Below, piece by piece: positions 10,784 through 19,428 of a stretch of DNA of 64,000 nt (within the stretch, counting starts at the first letter, position 1; every line of letters begins with the position of its first letter). The DNA comes from Phytophthora hibernalis (Eukaryota > Oomycota > Peronosporomycetes > Peronosporales > Peronosporaceae): contig JAAKBF010000200.1 of assembly GCA_012656075.1 (NCBI GenBank), positions 124,001 to 188,000 of the forward strand. The letters run 5' to 3'. The notes under the pieces are model-generated. The model had not been told where the DNA came from and made no database searches. It worked only from the letters and a program-made list of their open reading frames with translations. The translations under genes and the position numbers were made by a program.

Positions 10784-11910
10784 TTGTCCCAGGGGAATTC
10801 CAGCGAACCGCACATGCAACGCCTCATTCTGCAATTTGCGCCCGAGCGAACAGCCGCCGAGAATCCAAGACGCCCACCGGGCATCAGACCAAGACCCGCA
10901 CCACTTGTGATGCCAAATTGCGTCGACGCCAAGCGCTCCGCGCCGCCAACCACAAGACGAAAGGCGGCGAAGCCCAATCGAAGAAGCCGCCTCGGCATCC
11001 GAAGAAGGCTTCCCAGAAGCCCGATGACAGGGCTAAGCCCGCTGCGACCAGATCCCGGTCCAGCAGGAAACGCACCGAGGTCATCCTGCCCGGACCGTAC
11101 GAAAGCGGCAGCGACAACGAGTCGGACTCCGACGGCAAGACCAACCCGAACCTAGTTCTGGGTGACGACAGCCCGGAACCCCACGGCGACGAAGCTCCAA
11201 GAGCGGACGATGCGAACGTGCCAACGGCAACGACAGCAGTGACTTCCAAAGTCCCGGGTCCTGACGACAAATCTTCGGACAGCGGCGACGAGGCTCACCG
11301 AGCTGCTGATGACGATGGTCAAGCTTCCAAAGTTCCGAGGACGGCGACAACACCTCCGAGGCCAGCGACGACAAGTCCCACTCGGCGACTGCAAAGCAGA
11401 CCAGCGACGCACCCAAGGTGGCTCGCGCATCAGCGCCTGTTGGCCATTCTGACCACACCAAGCTCGTGACTGCAGTGGAGGGTTGCCAACGGCTCTTGGA
11501 TTCACAGAGGACTGACTTAGTGGCCCTGCGCGGGAACCTGCACTCCGTCGAGTCGACTGTGAGTCATTTAGCTCCAAGTGTGGCTCGGCTCGAATGCAGT
11601 GCGGGTGATCGCCAGCGGCAGCTCGATCGCCTGAGCGAGGACCTCCGGCACGCGCTCTATCAATGCTCGGAGAGCGAGAGGGCGACCGTACTGAGCTTCA
11701 GAAGCACTTTGGGTGTTTCCGCGACCTCTACTCTGCACCGAGGCGTTGGAGAGCCGTGCTCCTCCGACTGCTCCGCCACCTGCGCCTGATCCTCCTGCTG
11801 CGGCCGTTCCTCCGCAGGATATGATGCAGATGATGGCGAGCGTGTTTCACCACTTCGCGAATTCGTCGGACTCTCAGAGTCATTCGCCTCGGCCTGGTGA
11901 TACGGCTTGA
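10784..11910 (+). pseudogene. Antisense ORF of the G1 family, copy 1
   Basis: A + strand ORF between the 3' LTR and the integrase tail, antisense to pol. It starts MSQGNSSEPH, continues as a Lys/Arg-rich region (KKPPRHPKKASQKPDD, SRSSRKR), then an acidic Ser/Asp-rich region (GSDNESDSDG). From about 11460 a coiled coil follows (TDLVALRGNLHSVEST, DRQRQLDRLSEDLRHAL), ending in a Pro/Ala-rich tail with MMQMMASVFHHFAN. Relative to G2 it has a one-base loss near 10930, the 1.06-kb deletion near 11425 and a frameshift near 11690. No known domain. A chance open frame opposite pol is possible, but composition and retention in G2 argue for a real extra ORF. Confidence 0.5.
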
Positions 11911-12168
11911 GAAGTCCCACGTAGAACGTCGGGTGCGTGACCATAGCCGACGGTAGGTCCAACGTGTGCGCGTTGCCATGGACTCCGATGACCGTGAACC
12001 GCCCCATAAACCTTGGACGAAGCTTCGTGCTGCCCACCGTTGTGACTACCTGCATAGGGAGATTCTTAGTGTTTAATAGGACCTGGTCCCCAAGTTTAAA
12101 CACGTTCACGTTCCTCCGCCCCTGGCGATCACTGTTTTACTTCTGTGTGTCTTGCGCAGCAGCCATAA
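11660..12168 (-). pseudogene. G1 integrase C-terminal region
   Basis: Frame with VNVFKLGDQVLLNTKNLP, TKLRPRFMGRFTVIGV, then HPTFYVGLLKPYH: the classical SH3-like barrel after the gypsy integrase core, followed by an acidic Ser/Glu linker. It is in a different frame from the integrase core (frameshift near 12200). In G2 a chromodomain follows this linker; in G1 it is deleted and the frame ends at 11660. Confidence 0.8.
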
Positions 12169-12204
12169 GGTCCCGGACGCGTTGCCTTACAGCTTCACCA
12201 GTCT

Positions 12205-14016
12205 CTATGAACGCCAGCAGGTTCCGTTTGACGGACGGACGTAGCCCCGCGGGTCTCCGGCGTCAGCCTCTGCCCCACCCAAATTAGAAGCCGGAGGTAA
12301 CGACAGTGGCGTACGCGGATGGCGTAGCCCGTTAACGTAGCATGGGGTAAAACCCGTCGACGAATGCACAGCATTGTTCAGGGCGAACTCCACCTTCGGC
12401 AGCAGCGTGCTCCACTTTGTGGGTTCTTCGGCGTACACGCTGCGCAACACATCTTCTAACACGCAGTTCACCCGCTCAGTTTGACCATCTGTTTGCGGAT
12501 GATCCGTCGTGGACATGTCCAATCTCGTTCCGAGAAGACGGAACAAGTGTTTCCAGAAGTGTGAGACGAAGCGGGGATCCCGATCACTCACGAACGCCTC
12601 CGGAAGGCCATTATGTCGAAAGACATTGTCGACAAAGAGTTGAGCCGCTTGCGGCGCCGTCACACTCTTTTTCACTGCGGCTAGCCGCACCATCTTACTG
12701 AGACGGCAAACGAAGACCAAGATACCAGTGTGGCCGCGTGCATCTGCCGGAAGCTCGAAGATGAAGTCCATGCTCACCGAGCGCCAGTAATCGGCCGGCA
12801 CCGGCAATCTCATCAAAGGAGCCGATGACGAGGGAGCGGGTTTCACACGTTGGCACGTTTTGCACGTCTGCACGTACTTCCAAACCCACTTGTACATGTG
12901 AGGCCACCAGAAGTTGCGCGCCACGGACGTGTACGTCATCTGACGTCCAAGATGACCGCTGAGCGGCGTGTCGTGACCCTCGTAGAGAACGCGATGCCGC
13001 AAGTCCTCGTCGTTAGGAACGACTATGGGAGGCTCTTCGCCTTCATCGACTTGGTAATAGAGGAGACCTTCGACCAGAGAGTAGCGGTGCAACCGCGAGC
13101 GCTGCCGCGCAGTTATCTTCACCGCTGCCTTCGGCGTACCGAGTGCTCTAACGAGATCGACCAGATCTTCGTCCTCGGCGTACGCCTCTCGCAGAAGCTC
13201 ATAGAGCGGGGACTCGAGGTACGCGACGTGCGCCAGCTCGTAATCCGGACGTCGGGAAAGTGCGTCCGCGAGGATGTTCTGCTTTCCTGGCTTGTACTCC
13301 ACCTTGAAGTTATACTCCGCGAAGAAGGAGAGCCACCGCGCCATGCGGTGGGAGAGATGAGGCGACGATGTCGCAGTCCGCAAGGACGCGTGGTCTGTGT
13401 AGATCACAAAGGGTTTACTGCCAACCAGCGCGTACTTCATAGCGAGAAGTTCCTTGTCGTGGACCGGGTAGTTCTTTTCTGCCGCCTTTAGTTGGCGCGA
13501 CTGGAACGAGACCACTCGCTCTCTGCCATCGGCATCGGCTTGCAGAAGCGCACAGCCAATGGCAAAGTCCGATGCATCGCATACTACACTGAACGGGCGA
13601 TCGTCGTCTGACAAAGCCAAGATCGGAGCGCTCTGAAAGCTTCTTTTGATAGACTCAAACGCTTGCTGAGCCTCGTCGTTCCACGACCATTCCGTGTCCT
13701 TCTTCAGGAGGTTGGTCAATGGCCGCGCCATCTCGGCATAATTGGCACTGTACTTGTGCAAGTAGTTGGCTAGGCCAAGCCACTTACGTATGTCCTTCTG
13801 GGATACGGGAACCGGCCACTGCGTAATCGCGCAAACCTTTTCCGGATCCACGCGGATGCCATCCTTGCCAAGGAAACATCCCAAAAGGGAATCTCTTCGG
13901 CGCCGAAGATGCACTTGTTGATGTTCGTATACAAGCGATTCTCGCGCATACACATCAAAACCTCGCGGAGGTGATCGATGTGAGACTCGACGGCCGTCTT
14001 GTCTTCCGAGGCACAA
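12205..14016 (-). CDS. G1 Pol: RT end, RNase H, integrase
   Basis: 603-codon frame. It starts inside RT just after the YFDD motif (which lies in another frame near 14035), continues with the RT thumb (KDIRKWLGLANYLHKYS), RNase H (FSVVCDASDFAIGCAL, DKELLAMKYAL, VIYTDHASL), a histidine/cysteine finger (H-H then CKTCQRVK) and the integrase core. All three catalytic acids are visible: SMDFIFELP, VSDRDPRF and QTDGQTERVN. The end of the frame (PPASNLGGAEADAGD) is out of frame with the integrase tail. The family's product copies RNA to DNA and inserts it; this copy is interrupted. Confidence 0.88.
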   Translation of the reverse strand: MCLGRQDGRRVSHRSPPRGFDVYARESLVYEHQQVHLRRRRDSLLGCFLGKDGIRVDPEKVCAITQWPVPVSQKDIRKWLGLANYLHKYSANYAEMARPLTNLLKKDTEWSWNDEAQQAFESIKRSFQSAPILALSDDDRPFSVVCDASDFAIGCALLQADADGRERVVSFQSRQLKAAEKNYPVHDKELLAMKYALVGSKPFVIYTDHASLRTATSSPHLSHRMARWLSFFAEYNFKVEYKPGKQNILADALSRRPDYELAHVAYLESPLYELLREAYAEDEDLVDLVRALGTPKAAVKITARQRSRLHRYSLVEGLLYYQVDEGEEPPIVVPNDEDLRHRVLYEGHDTPLSGHLGRQMTYTSVARNFWWPHMYKWVWKYVQTCKTCQRVKPAPSSSAPLMRLPVPADYWRSVSMDFIFELPADARGHTGILVFVCRLSKMVRLAAVKKSVTAPQAAQLFVDNVFRHNGLPEAFVSDRDPRFVSHFWKHLFRLLGTRLDMSTTDHPQTDGQTERVNCVLEDVLRSVYAEEPTKWSTLLPKVEFALNNAVHSSTGFTPCYVNGLRHPRTPLSLPPASNLGGAEADAGDPRGYVRPSNGTCWRS

Positions 14017-14781
14017 CTGTGCACGAAGATATCGTCGAAGTACGTCTGTGCGAACGCCCGCATCGGCCGAAAAATTGCGTCATCAGCCGATTGAACGTGG
14101 CCGGAGCGTTTGACAGCCCCTGGGGCTTCACAAGCCACTCCCACAACATCCCACTGGGAGTACTCACCGCTGTGAGGGGGACGTGGGACTCGCGCACCAG
14201 CAGCTGATAATAGCCGTCGACCATGTCGAGTGCGCTGAAGATAGTGCATCCTGCCATGTTGTTTTGCAACACGTACTTCCGAGGGATTGGCGTGGACGCC
14301 GGTATCGTCGCTGCATTCAACTTGTTGAACGCGTGCACCATGCGCCATTTACCGTTGGGTTTCTTTACGCAAAACGTCGGGGACGAGTGCGGCGACTTCG
14401 ACTCGCGTACCATGCCTGCGGCATACTTGGCTGCGAAGAAGGCGTCGAATATGTCGACTTGCTCCTTCGGTAATGGCCACTGGCGAGTCGTGCAGTACTT
14501 GTTGCCCGGCACCAGATCGATTTCGTGTCGAACCCCCTATCCGGAGGCAACACCGACGGTGGGTCATCGCTGACGACATCCGAGAACTCCATCAGGAGAG
14601 GGTAGTACGGGTCCGACGGGTCCTTCAGGATGGCCGCGCCATACCTTTTCTGCCTCAACGAGGATCGTTCATCTTCAAGCACCTCTGGGTCCATGACCGA
14701 AGAGGTATTGAGCTCGACCGAGTCGTGTTCGCGGTGGATGAGGAGCATCTCCTCGAACTCGCCCGCCTTCAGCGAATCCAA
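13770..14781 (-). pseudogene. G1 reverse transcriptase, N-terminal half
   Basis: Two frames together give the linker (ILKDPSDPYYPLLMEFSDVV), RT fingers (GMVRESKSPHSSPTFCVKKP, NGKWRMVHAFNKLNAAT), palm start (FSALDMVDGYYQL), QGLSNAPATFNRL, and after a frameshift the catalytic AQTYFDDIFVHS and NKCIFGAEEIPF. Frameshifts near 14510, 14060 and 13890 break it. The same RT segment occurs, inverted, in G2 at 61492-61987. Confidence 0.85.
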
Positions 14782-14929
14782 AATTCCACATATGAGAGGT
14801 CTTTCAACTCGAGTAGCTCCGCTACGGTAGGCAGGGGAGCCAGATTCACGCCTTCCTTGCGTTCTCCTGTGAGAACATCAAACACCACGGGCCTGAGCGA
14901 CGCTCTCGATCTTGAGAGATCCGTGAGCC

Positions 14930-15592
14930 TCATCGTGAGACACACACGGAACCTCCGTACATTCTCCCACATCCACCGAAGGCTCTTGAGCTCTCGAGGA
15001 TGCAAGGCAACGCCGTAGGCAGATCGAGTATTTCAATAGTACCTGCGAAGTGCCATTCGCCGCGTGGCATGCGATGCTCGTGCACAAACCCGTCCCGGGA
15101 AGATGAGGGGACTTGACCCGCCAGGGCTCTGTCCGCGAGGGGCTTGTGACTAGCACCGATGGTGCGACTTTTCCAGTCGATCCACGGCTCGGGCTTTGTC
15201 AACCAAGGCATGCCGAGGATAAGATCGTACCGATCATCCATGTCAAGGACAATGAACTGTTCGACCAAGTTGAAGTCGTCAAACTTGACGTTCAAGGATA
15301 GAAGAACCTTTCGCGTAGACACGATGGACCCAGTCGCCAGGCGAACAGATACATTGGTTTTATTCTTAGATGCTTCCAAAGCACTAGCATACAATGCACT
15401 GTTCTTGGCCACACTGGACTTCGTCGCGAAGTTGTAGGACGCCCCCGAATCAATCAGGATCGTCAGCGGTTCGTCGTACCCTTTTACGCTGGCCGTGACA
15501 ACCACGAGGTTAGACCGCGCGGCGGCCACGGAGAGACACAACAGTGTCGTCCCAGGGACTTGCTCTCCAGGAGGCGGAGGTGGCAGATCCAC
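14930..15592 (-). CDS. G1 aspartic protease region
   Basis: 220-codon frame with the retroviral-type protease motif ILIDSGASYNFATKSS and a second strand with YDLILGMPWLTKPEP, the usual order in gypsy proteases. It follows gag and precedes RT in the same strand, so it processes the Gag-Pol precursor in active relatives. The end of the frame (after about 15050) shifts relative to the linker at 14781. Confidence 0.85.
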   Translation of the reverse strand: MDLPPPPPGEQVPGTTLLCLSVAAARSNLVVVTASVKGYDEPLTILIDSGASYNFATKSSVAKNSALYASALEASKNKTNVSVRLATGSIVSTRKVLLSLNVKFDDFNLVEQFIVLDMDDRYDLILGMPWLTKPEPWIDWKSRTIGASHKPLADRALAGQVPSSSRDGFVHEHRMPRGEWHFAGTIEILDLPTALPCILESSRAFGGCGRMYGGSVCVSR

Positions 15593-15636
15593 CGACCTCG
15601 AGGAGGAGTGAAGTCTCCCAGCAGGGCGTCCCGCAC

Positions 15637-16699
15637 CTACTGGGAGTCGTCATTTTCCGACCCCGCAGATTCAATCATGTTAAGGGACGACAGAGCCGCC
15701 TTGGCCTTGGTGCCTACCTTCCATGGGCTCGTTGGACAGTTCCGACGGAAGTGGCCAAGCTGGTTACATCCAAAGCAACGACCACTCGCGCGTTGGTTAC
15801 GCTGAGGTCGGGCCGACTCAGCTGACGAGATCTCCATGGGAGTGGGACCGTCGTTGACCGTGTCCGAGCGGCCTGTATACCCCTGCGCCGAGCGCACGCA
15901 ATGATCTTCCAGCATGGCGACGTGCAACGCATCGTTGAAAGACGTCGGCTGTCTGTGGTAGAGCTCCGTCCAAACGGGCCCGGCCGAACGCCGTCCATGA
16001 AGACCGTCACCCTGACGTCCTCAGAGAGGGAGCGCCCGGCATAGCGGCCTCGAGGTTCTGCAACTCCATGACGTAGTCTTGAAGCGTACGCTTTCCTTGT
16101 TTACAGCGCAAAAAGAGCGACCGATAGCGGTAGGCCACAGTGGCCAAGAGGAAAGTCGAGCGCAGCTCTTGTTCCATGAACCCCCACGAGGTGAAATACC
16201 CCAGCGACGACGTCTCTCGTGCCATCGCCCTTGCGCGTGCACGCCCTCCCAAATTGGAAAGTGCGAAGGCGACTTTGGCCCTGGACTCATAGATCTGTCC
16301 AGCGCTCAGCGCTATCTCGATCTCTAGACTCCAGAAGACCAGACTGTCTGCTTCTTTGCCGTCAAATGTCGGCACCGACATCTTGACGGGCTTCGTTGTT
16401 CCTTGTCGCGCAGCATACGGAGCAGGATCCGAGGGTTCGCCTGTGCCGCACTCTGTGCCTCAGCTCGCATTGTCTCGCGAGCCGCTTCCTGCGCTGCAGC
16501 GCTCACGTGGGCAACCAGCGACGACTCGTACTTGTCGAAGCGTTCCACGCGCGCTCTGCTGTTCCGCAGGCAGGTTGGGGAATCCAGCGAATGCTGCCTC
16601 GCCCAGGAGACTAACCATCTTCTCCAGCGTAGCCCAGTGGGCATCTGAGAGGTGAGGAAAGTCCTGTCGGGACGGCAGCCGGCTCTCTGAGTCGTCCAT
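15637..16699 (-). pseudogene. G1 Gag with CCHC knuckle
   Basis: Begins MDDSESRLPSRQDFPHLS (16699), then a coiled-coil-like AAQEAARETMRAEAQSAAQ, the capsid core MSVPTFDGKEADSLVFW, FALSNLGGRARARAMARE and LRSTFLLATVAYRYRSLF, and near 15760 the knuckle CFGCNQLGHFRRNC (C-x2-C-x4-H-x4-C). Frames change near 16560, 16380 and 15980. The upstream bases to the primer site fit a short leader. Confidence 0.85.
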
Positions 16700-16743
16700 T
16701 CTCAGAGAGATATTGATTGTAGTAGTCCGCGCCAGTCGCGGAG

Positions 16744-16770
16744 TGACTACAAGTGCTACCAGGTGTGACG
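16744..16770 (-). other. G1 primer-binding site and LTR stub
   Basis: On the minus strand the 7-bp LTR stub CGTCACA (16770-16764) is followed by CC and TGGTAGCACTTGTAGTC, a TGG-starting primer site distinct from family A. Rightwards, copia sequence begins at once, so the break in the 5' LTR is within a few bases of the primer site. Confidence 0.6.
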
Positions 16771-16783
16771 CAAACCACTAGCT

Positions 16784-17364
16784 ATGCCGGGCGCTGCACC
16801 AAGCCAGTGGGAGGGGGCCAAATCGCTGGGACCACCTCCTTCCTGGGAGAAGATGCTGTACCACATTGACCAAGGACTCTTGGACACGCAAATGCGTGCG
16901 ACTCAAGGCTTTGGATGTTCCGACAACGTTCCTAGCGCCTATGAGACGGGGAAGCTTCGAGCGCAGACGCAACCTACACCTGACTTTGGACGAGGCCGCT
17001 CACCTCCGAGATTCTTCAACCGCGCAGGATCACCGCAGCGCATGCGTGGACGGCTCCGCTCACCGCCACGCAACTTTGGACGTGGAGGATCACCGCAGCG
17101 CAGAAGAGGGCGCAGTTGATCGCCGCCGCTACCATGGCGTCGAGCGTCGCCGCCTCGAGGATTTAGAAGACCACCGCCACGTGACCAACCAAGTCACTAT
17201 GGTCCACCACCTGGACGTGGACTGTCGCCACGCCGTGACCAGTTTCCTGAGATCGCTTTCGTCATGACGACAATCGTGGACAGAACCTGTCGCCGCGTCG
17301 CCGCGAACCCTCGTCACGCCGATTTGCTGATCGACGCAGTGGTAATGATCATGGTCCGCGACAA
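16784..17364 (+). pseudogene. Copia Gag C-terminal part, RSP-rich
   Basis: Starts MPGAAPSQWEGAKSLGPPPS. The first frame (16784-17119) has repeated blocks GRGRSPPRFF, GRLRSPPRNFGRG and GSPQRRRGRS. A second frame continues the Arg/Ser/Pro repeats (RASPPRGFRRPPPRDQ, GRGLSPRRDQ) into the protease. This is an RS-like basic region, presumably RNA-binding. It sits where the end of copia Gag is expected, after the gypsy. Stops and frameshifts break it. Low complexity makes family assignment weak; position is the main evidence. Confidence 0.55.
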
Positions 17365-17694
17365 GTGAATGCAGTCGCGCGTGACTGTGATGGAAAAATT
17401 GCTGATGACAACTCTGTCGAATGGATCCTCGACTCCGGATCCCAGGCTAATGTTTGCGGAGACCTGTCTCTCTTCACTACGCTACGTGAGGACAAGACGA
17501 GTCGAGTTGACTTTGCCAATGGAACGACGGAGCACATCAGGGTTTGCGGGTCAGTTTTATTGCGCATTGTTAACCAAGCTACCGGTGAACATGAAGACCG
17601 ACTCCTGGATGACGTGGTGTACGTGCCGAGTGCCAAGGTCAACCTGATCAGTCTGGGATACCTGCAGACTACGGGCAAGTACAAGCTGACGTGA
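17365..17694 (+). CDS. Copia protease
   Basis: 110-codon frame with VEWILDSGSQANVCGD (active-site D-S-G), a middle region DFANGTTEHIRVCGS, and LLDDVVYVPSAKVNLISLG, the typical order of copia proteases. It ends at a TGA just before the pre-integrase domain. In the intact polyprotein it matures Gag-Pol. Confidence 0.88.
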   Translation: MNAVARDCDGKIADDNSVEWILDSGSQANVCGDLSLFTTLREDKTSRVDFANGTTEHIRVCGSVLLRIVNQATGEHEDRLLDDVVYVPSAKVNLISLGYLQTTGKYKLT

Positions 17695-17718
17695 TCTCCT
17701 GACCAGCCGACTGCGTGG

Positions 17719-18000
17719 ATGTCGAAGCCGGGTACCACCTTGAAGTTCGAGATGCGTGCGAACATCTATCGCGTGCGTGTGAAGAAGGTGACGGACGTCA
17801 TGGTGATGGCAGCTCTGAAGCAAGACATGGATAGCAAGAAGTCGATGGAGCTACTACACCAACGCTTTGGCCACATGGGCATGAGTACCGTGAAGCTACT
17901 GGCCAGCAAGCTTGATGTTGGAATTGAAATCAATGCGAAAGGTCTGAGTTCCTACGAATGTGTTGCATGCGTTGCGAGTAAGGATAAACGAATGACTTAA
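17719..18000 (+). CDS. Copia pre-integrase domain
   Basis: 93 codons ending at a TAA, with ELLHQRFGHMGMSTVKLL (the H-x-R-x-x-H-x2 pattern of the GAG-pre-integrase finger) and CVACVASKDKR for the cysteine pair. It links protease and integrase core; stops on both sides (17692, 17998) show decay, since the family normally reads through. Confidence 0.82.
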   Translation: MSKPGTTLKFEMRANIYRVRVKKVTDVMVMAALKQDMDSKKSMELLHQRFGHMGMSTVKLLASKLDVGIEINAKGLSSYECVACVASKDKRMT

Positions 18001-18012
18001 CCTCAGATTCCG

Positions 18013-19428
18013 GTGCGGAAGTCCGAGCCACTGGAGACTCTCGTGATGGACATCTGCTCTGTGAGCGAACCGACTATCGACGGTGCGACAATGTTCCTGT
18101 TCATCATGGATGATTCAACGCGTTACAAGTGGGCGTACCTGCTTGAGAAGAAGAGCGACGCAGAGTGGCACATCAAGGTGCTGCTGAACCGACTTGAACG
18201 CCAGTTCCCGAAGCTGACTGTGCTGCACCTGCGGTCGGACCAAGGCGGTAAATTCTCGAGCAACGCGCTGAATGAGTTGTGCGACACACTCGGCATCGTA
18301 CAGAAGTACACCAACGCGTACTCGCCGCAAGAGAACAGCATTGTGGAGAGAGCAAACGGGATTGTATTACCGCGCTTACGTGCGATGCTAACTGCTACGC
18401 ATCTGCCTAACTCACTATGGGGAGAAGCGCTTCTCCACGTGGTGACCACGCTGAACTCGCTGCCAACCAAGCCGCTGGGACTTGCATCGCCGTACCAGAA
18501 GTTGTATCGGAGCGAGCCGCAGCTTGAAGACCTGCGAACCTGGGGCTGTGTTGCACACGTGCGTGTACCTCCGGAGTCAAGGCAGAGGAAAGAGAAATTG
18601 GAACCAAGGGCACAATTGAGTCTATTGCTGGGTTATCGTGAAGAGACTCTCGGGTACAAGTTCATGGATCTTAAAACAGCTCAAGTCGTGACAGCTCGGC
18701 ACAGGAACGTGACCTTCCATGAGGAATTCACGACCGACGGCACCTACGTGCAGAACCTGATGAACAATGCGTTTAATGATGGTGACTACGAGCTACCTGA
18801 GACTGTACCTGTGGCGCGAATCAAGACCAGCATGGATACGTACCTTCCAGAGCGGACTGATGCCTCGGCCAGTGCGGCGAGGCAACTTGACTTGGTGCCA
18901 CCTGTAGACGAGCTGGCTGAACATGTGCCAAGTTCAGTCAGTCGTCATCAAGATGCTGACTCAACTGTACCTGCTGACAGAGAGAAGTCACAACCGGACG
19001 CTGGGTCGTCGGCTGATCTGCAGATCTCTGCCAAGGCACCTGAAGGATTGGCCAAGGCAAAGAAGCATCGGAAGCGCAAAGCGCGCAAGAAATTTGTAGC
19101 GGTGGAGAAGGAGACAAGTGGCTTCGAAATTGCATCCCCACCGACAGATCCGTGCCTGAAGCGACCCAGACGGAAGCAAAAGGCAAACATTCGACGTGGT
19201 GGGCCATGTGCAGGCCTCCGCACACGTGGACGTGCCAACTACCTACAAACAGGCTCGTACGAGCCCGTTTTGGCCGCAGTGGAGATCCGCCATGATGGCA
19301 GATCTGTGGTCCCTGAAGGACCACAAGACTTGGAAGCTTGTGCCGCGCAAGAACGCCAAGAAGATCAAGGTCATTACGTTCAGATGGGTGTTCGCAGTGA
19401 AGAAAGGCGAATGCGAACGGATCAATAG
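18013..19428 (+). CDS. Copia integrase
   Basis: 471-codon frame. The core shows the three acids in LVMDICSVSEP, LRSDQGGKFSS and NSIVERANG, then LWGEALLHVVTTLNSLPTK and the C-terminal strand RTWGCVAHVRVP, LLGYREETLGYKF typical of copia integrases. A Ser/Pro/Lys-rich linker follows (KKHRKRKARKK). Around 19195 the true protein moves into the +1 frame of the RT ORF; the last 75 codons here are out of frame. Confidence 0.92.
   Translation: MRKSEPLETLVMDICSVSEPTIDGATMFLFIMDDSTRYKWAYLLEKKSDAEWHIKVLLNRLERQFPKLTVLHLRSDQGGKFSSNALNELCDTLGIVQKYTNAYSPQENSIVERANGIVLPRLRAMLTATHLPNSLWGEALLHVVTTLNSLPTKPLGLASPYQKLYRSEPQLEDLRTWGCVAHVRVPPESRQRKEKLEPRAQLSLLLGYREETLGYKFMDLKTAQVVTARHRNVTFHEEFTTDGTYVQNLMNNAFNDGDYELPETVPVARIKTSMDTYLPERTDASASAARQLDLVPPVDELAEHVPSSVSRHQDADSTVPADREKSQPDAGSSADLQISAKAPEGLAKAKKHRKRKARKKFVAVEKETSGFEIASPPTDPCLKRPRRKQKANIRRGGPCAGLRTRGRANYLQTGSYEPVLAAVEIRHDGRSVVPEGPQDLEACAAQERQEDQGHYVQMGVRSEERRMRTDQ

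Larger units (their letters stand above)
10337..16770 (-). mobile_element. Chromovirus-type gypsy G1, 5' LTR lost
   Basis: Minus-strand Ty3/gypsy: primer-binding site near 16744-16761, gag 16699-15637, protease 15592-14930, RT-RNase H-integrase 14781-12205, integrase tail 12168-11660, then a + strand (antisense) ORF and the 3' LTR at 10337-10756. It lies in the copia gag. Of the 5' LTR only TGTGACG (16764-16770) remains before copia sequence resumes, so the right end is truncated and no target duplication can be scored. G2 (57484-62015) is a sister copy. Compared with G2, G1 lacks about 1.06 kb (G2 58565-59620), including the chromodomain. Several frameshifts in gag and RT make it non-autonomous. 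Confidence 0.92.

Noticed and set aside
12850..15018. Long + strand ORFs (12850-13491, 14473-15018)
   Set aside because: Exactly antisense to RT, RNase H and protease of G1; no motifs of their own, and unlike the 10784-11910 ORF they show no compositional domains.
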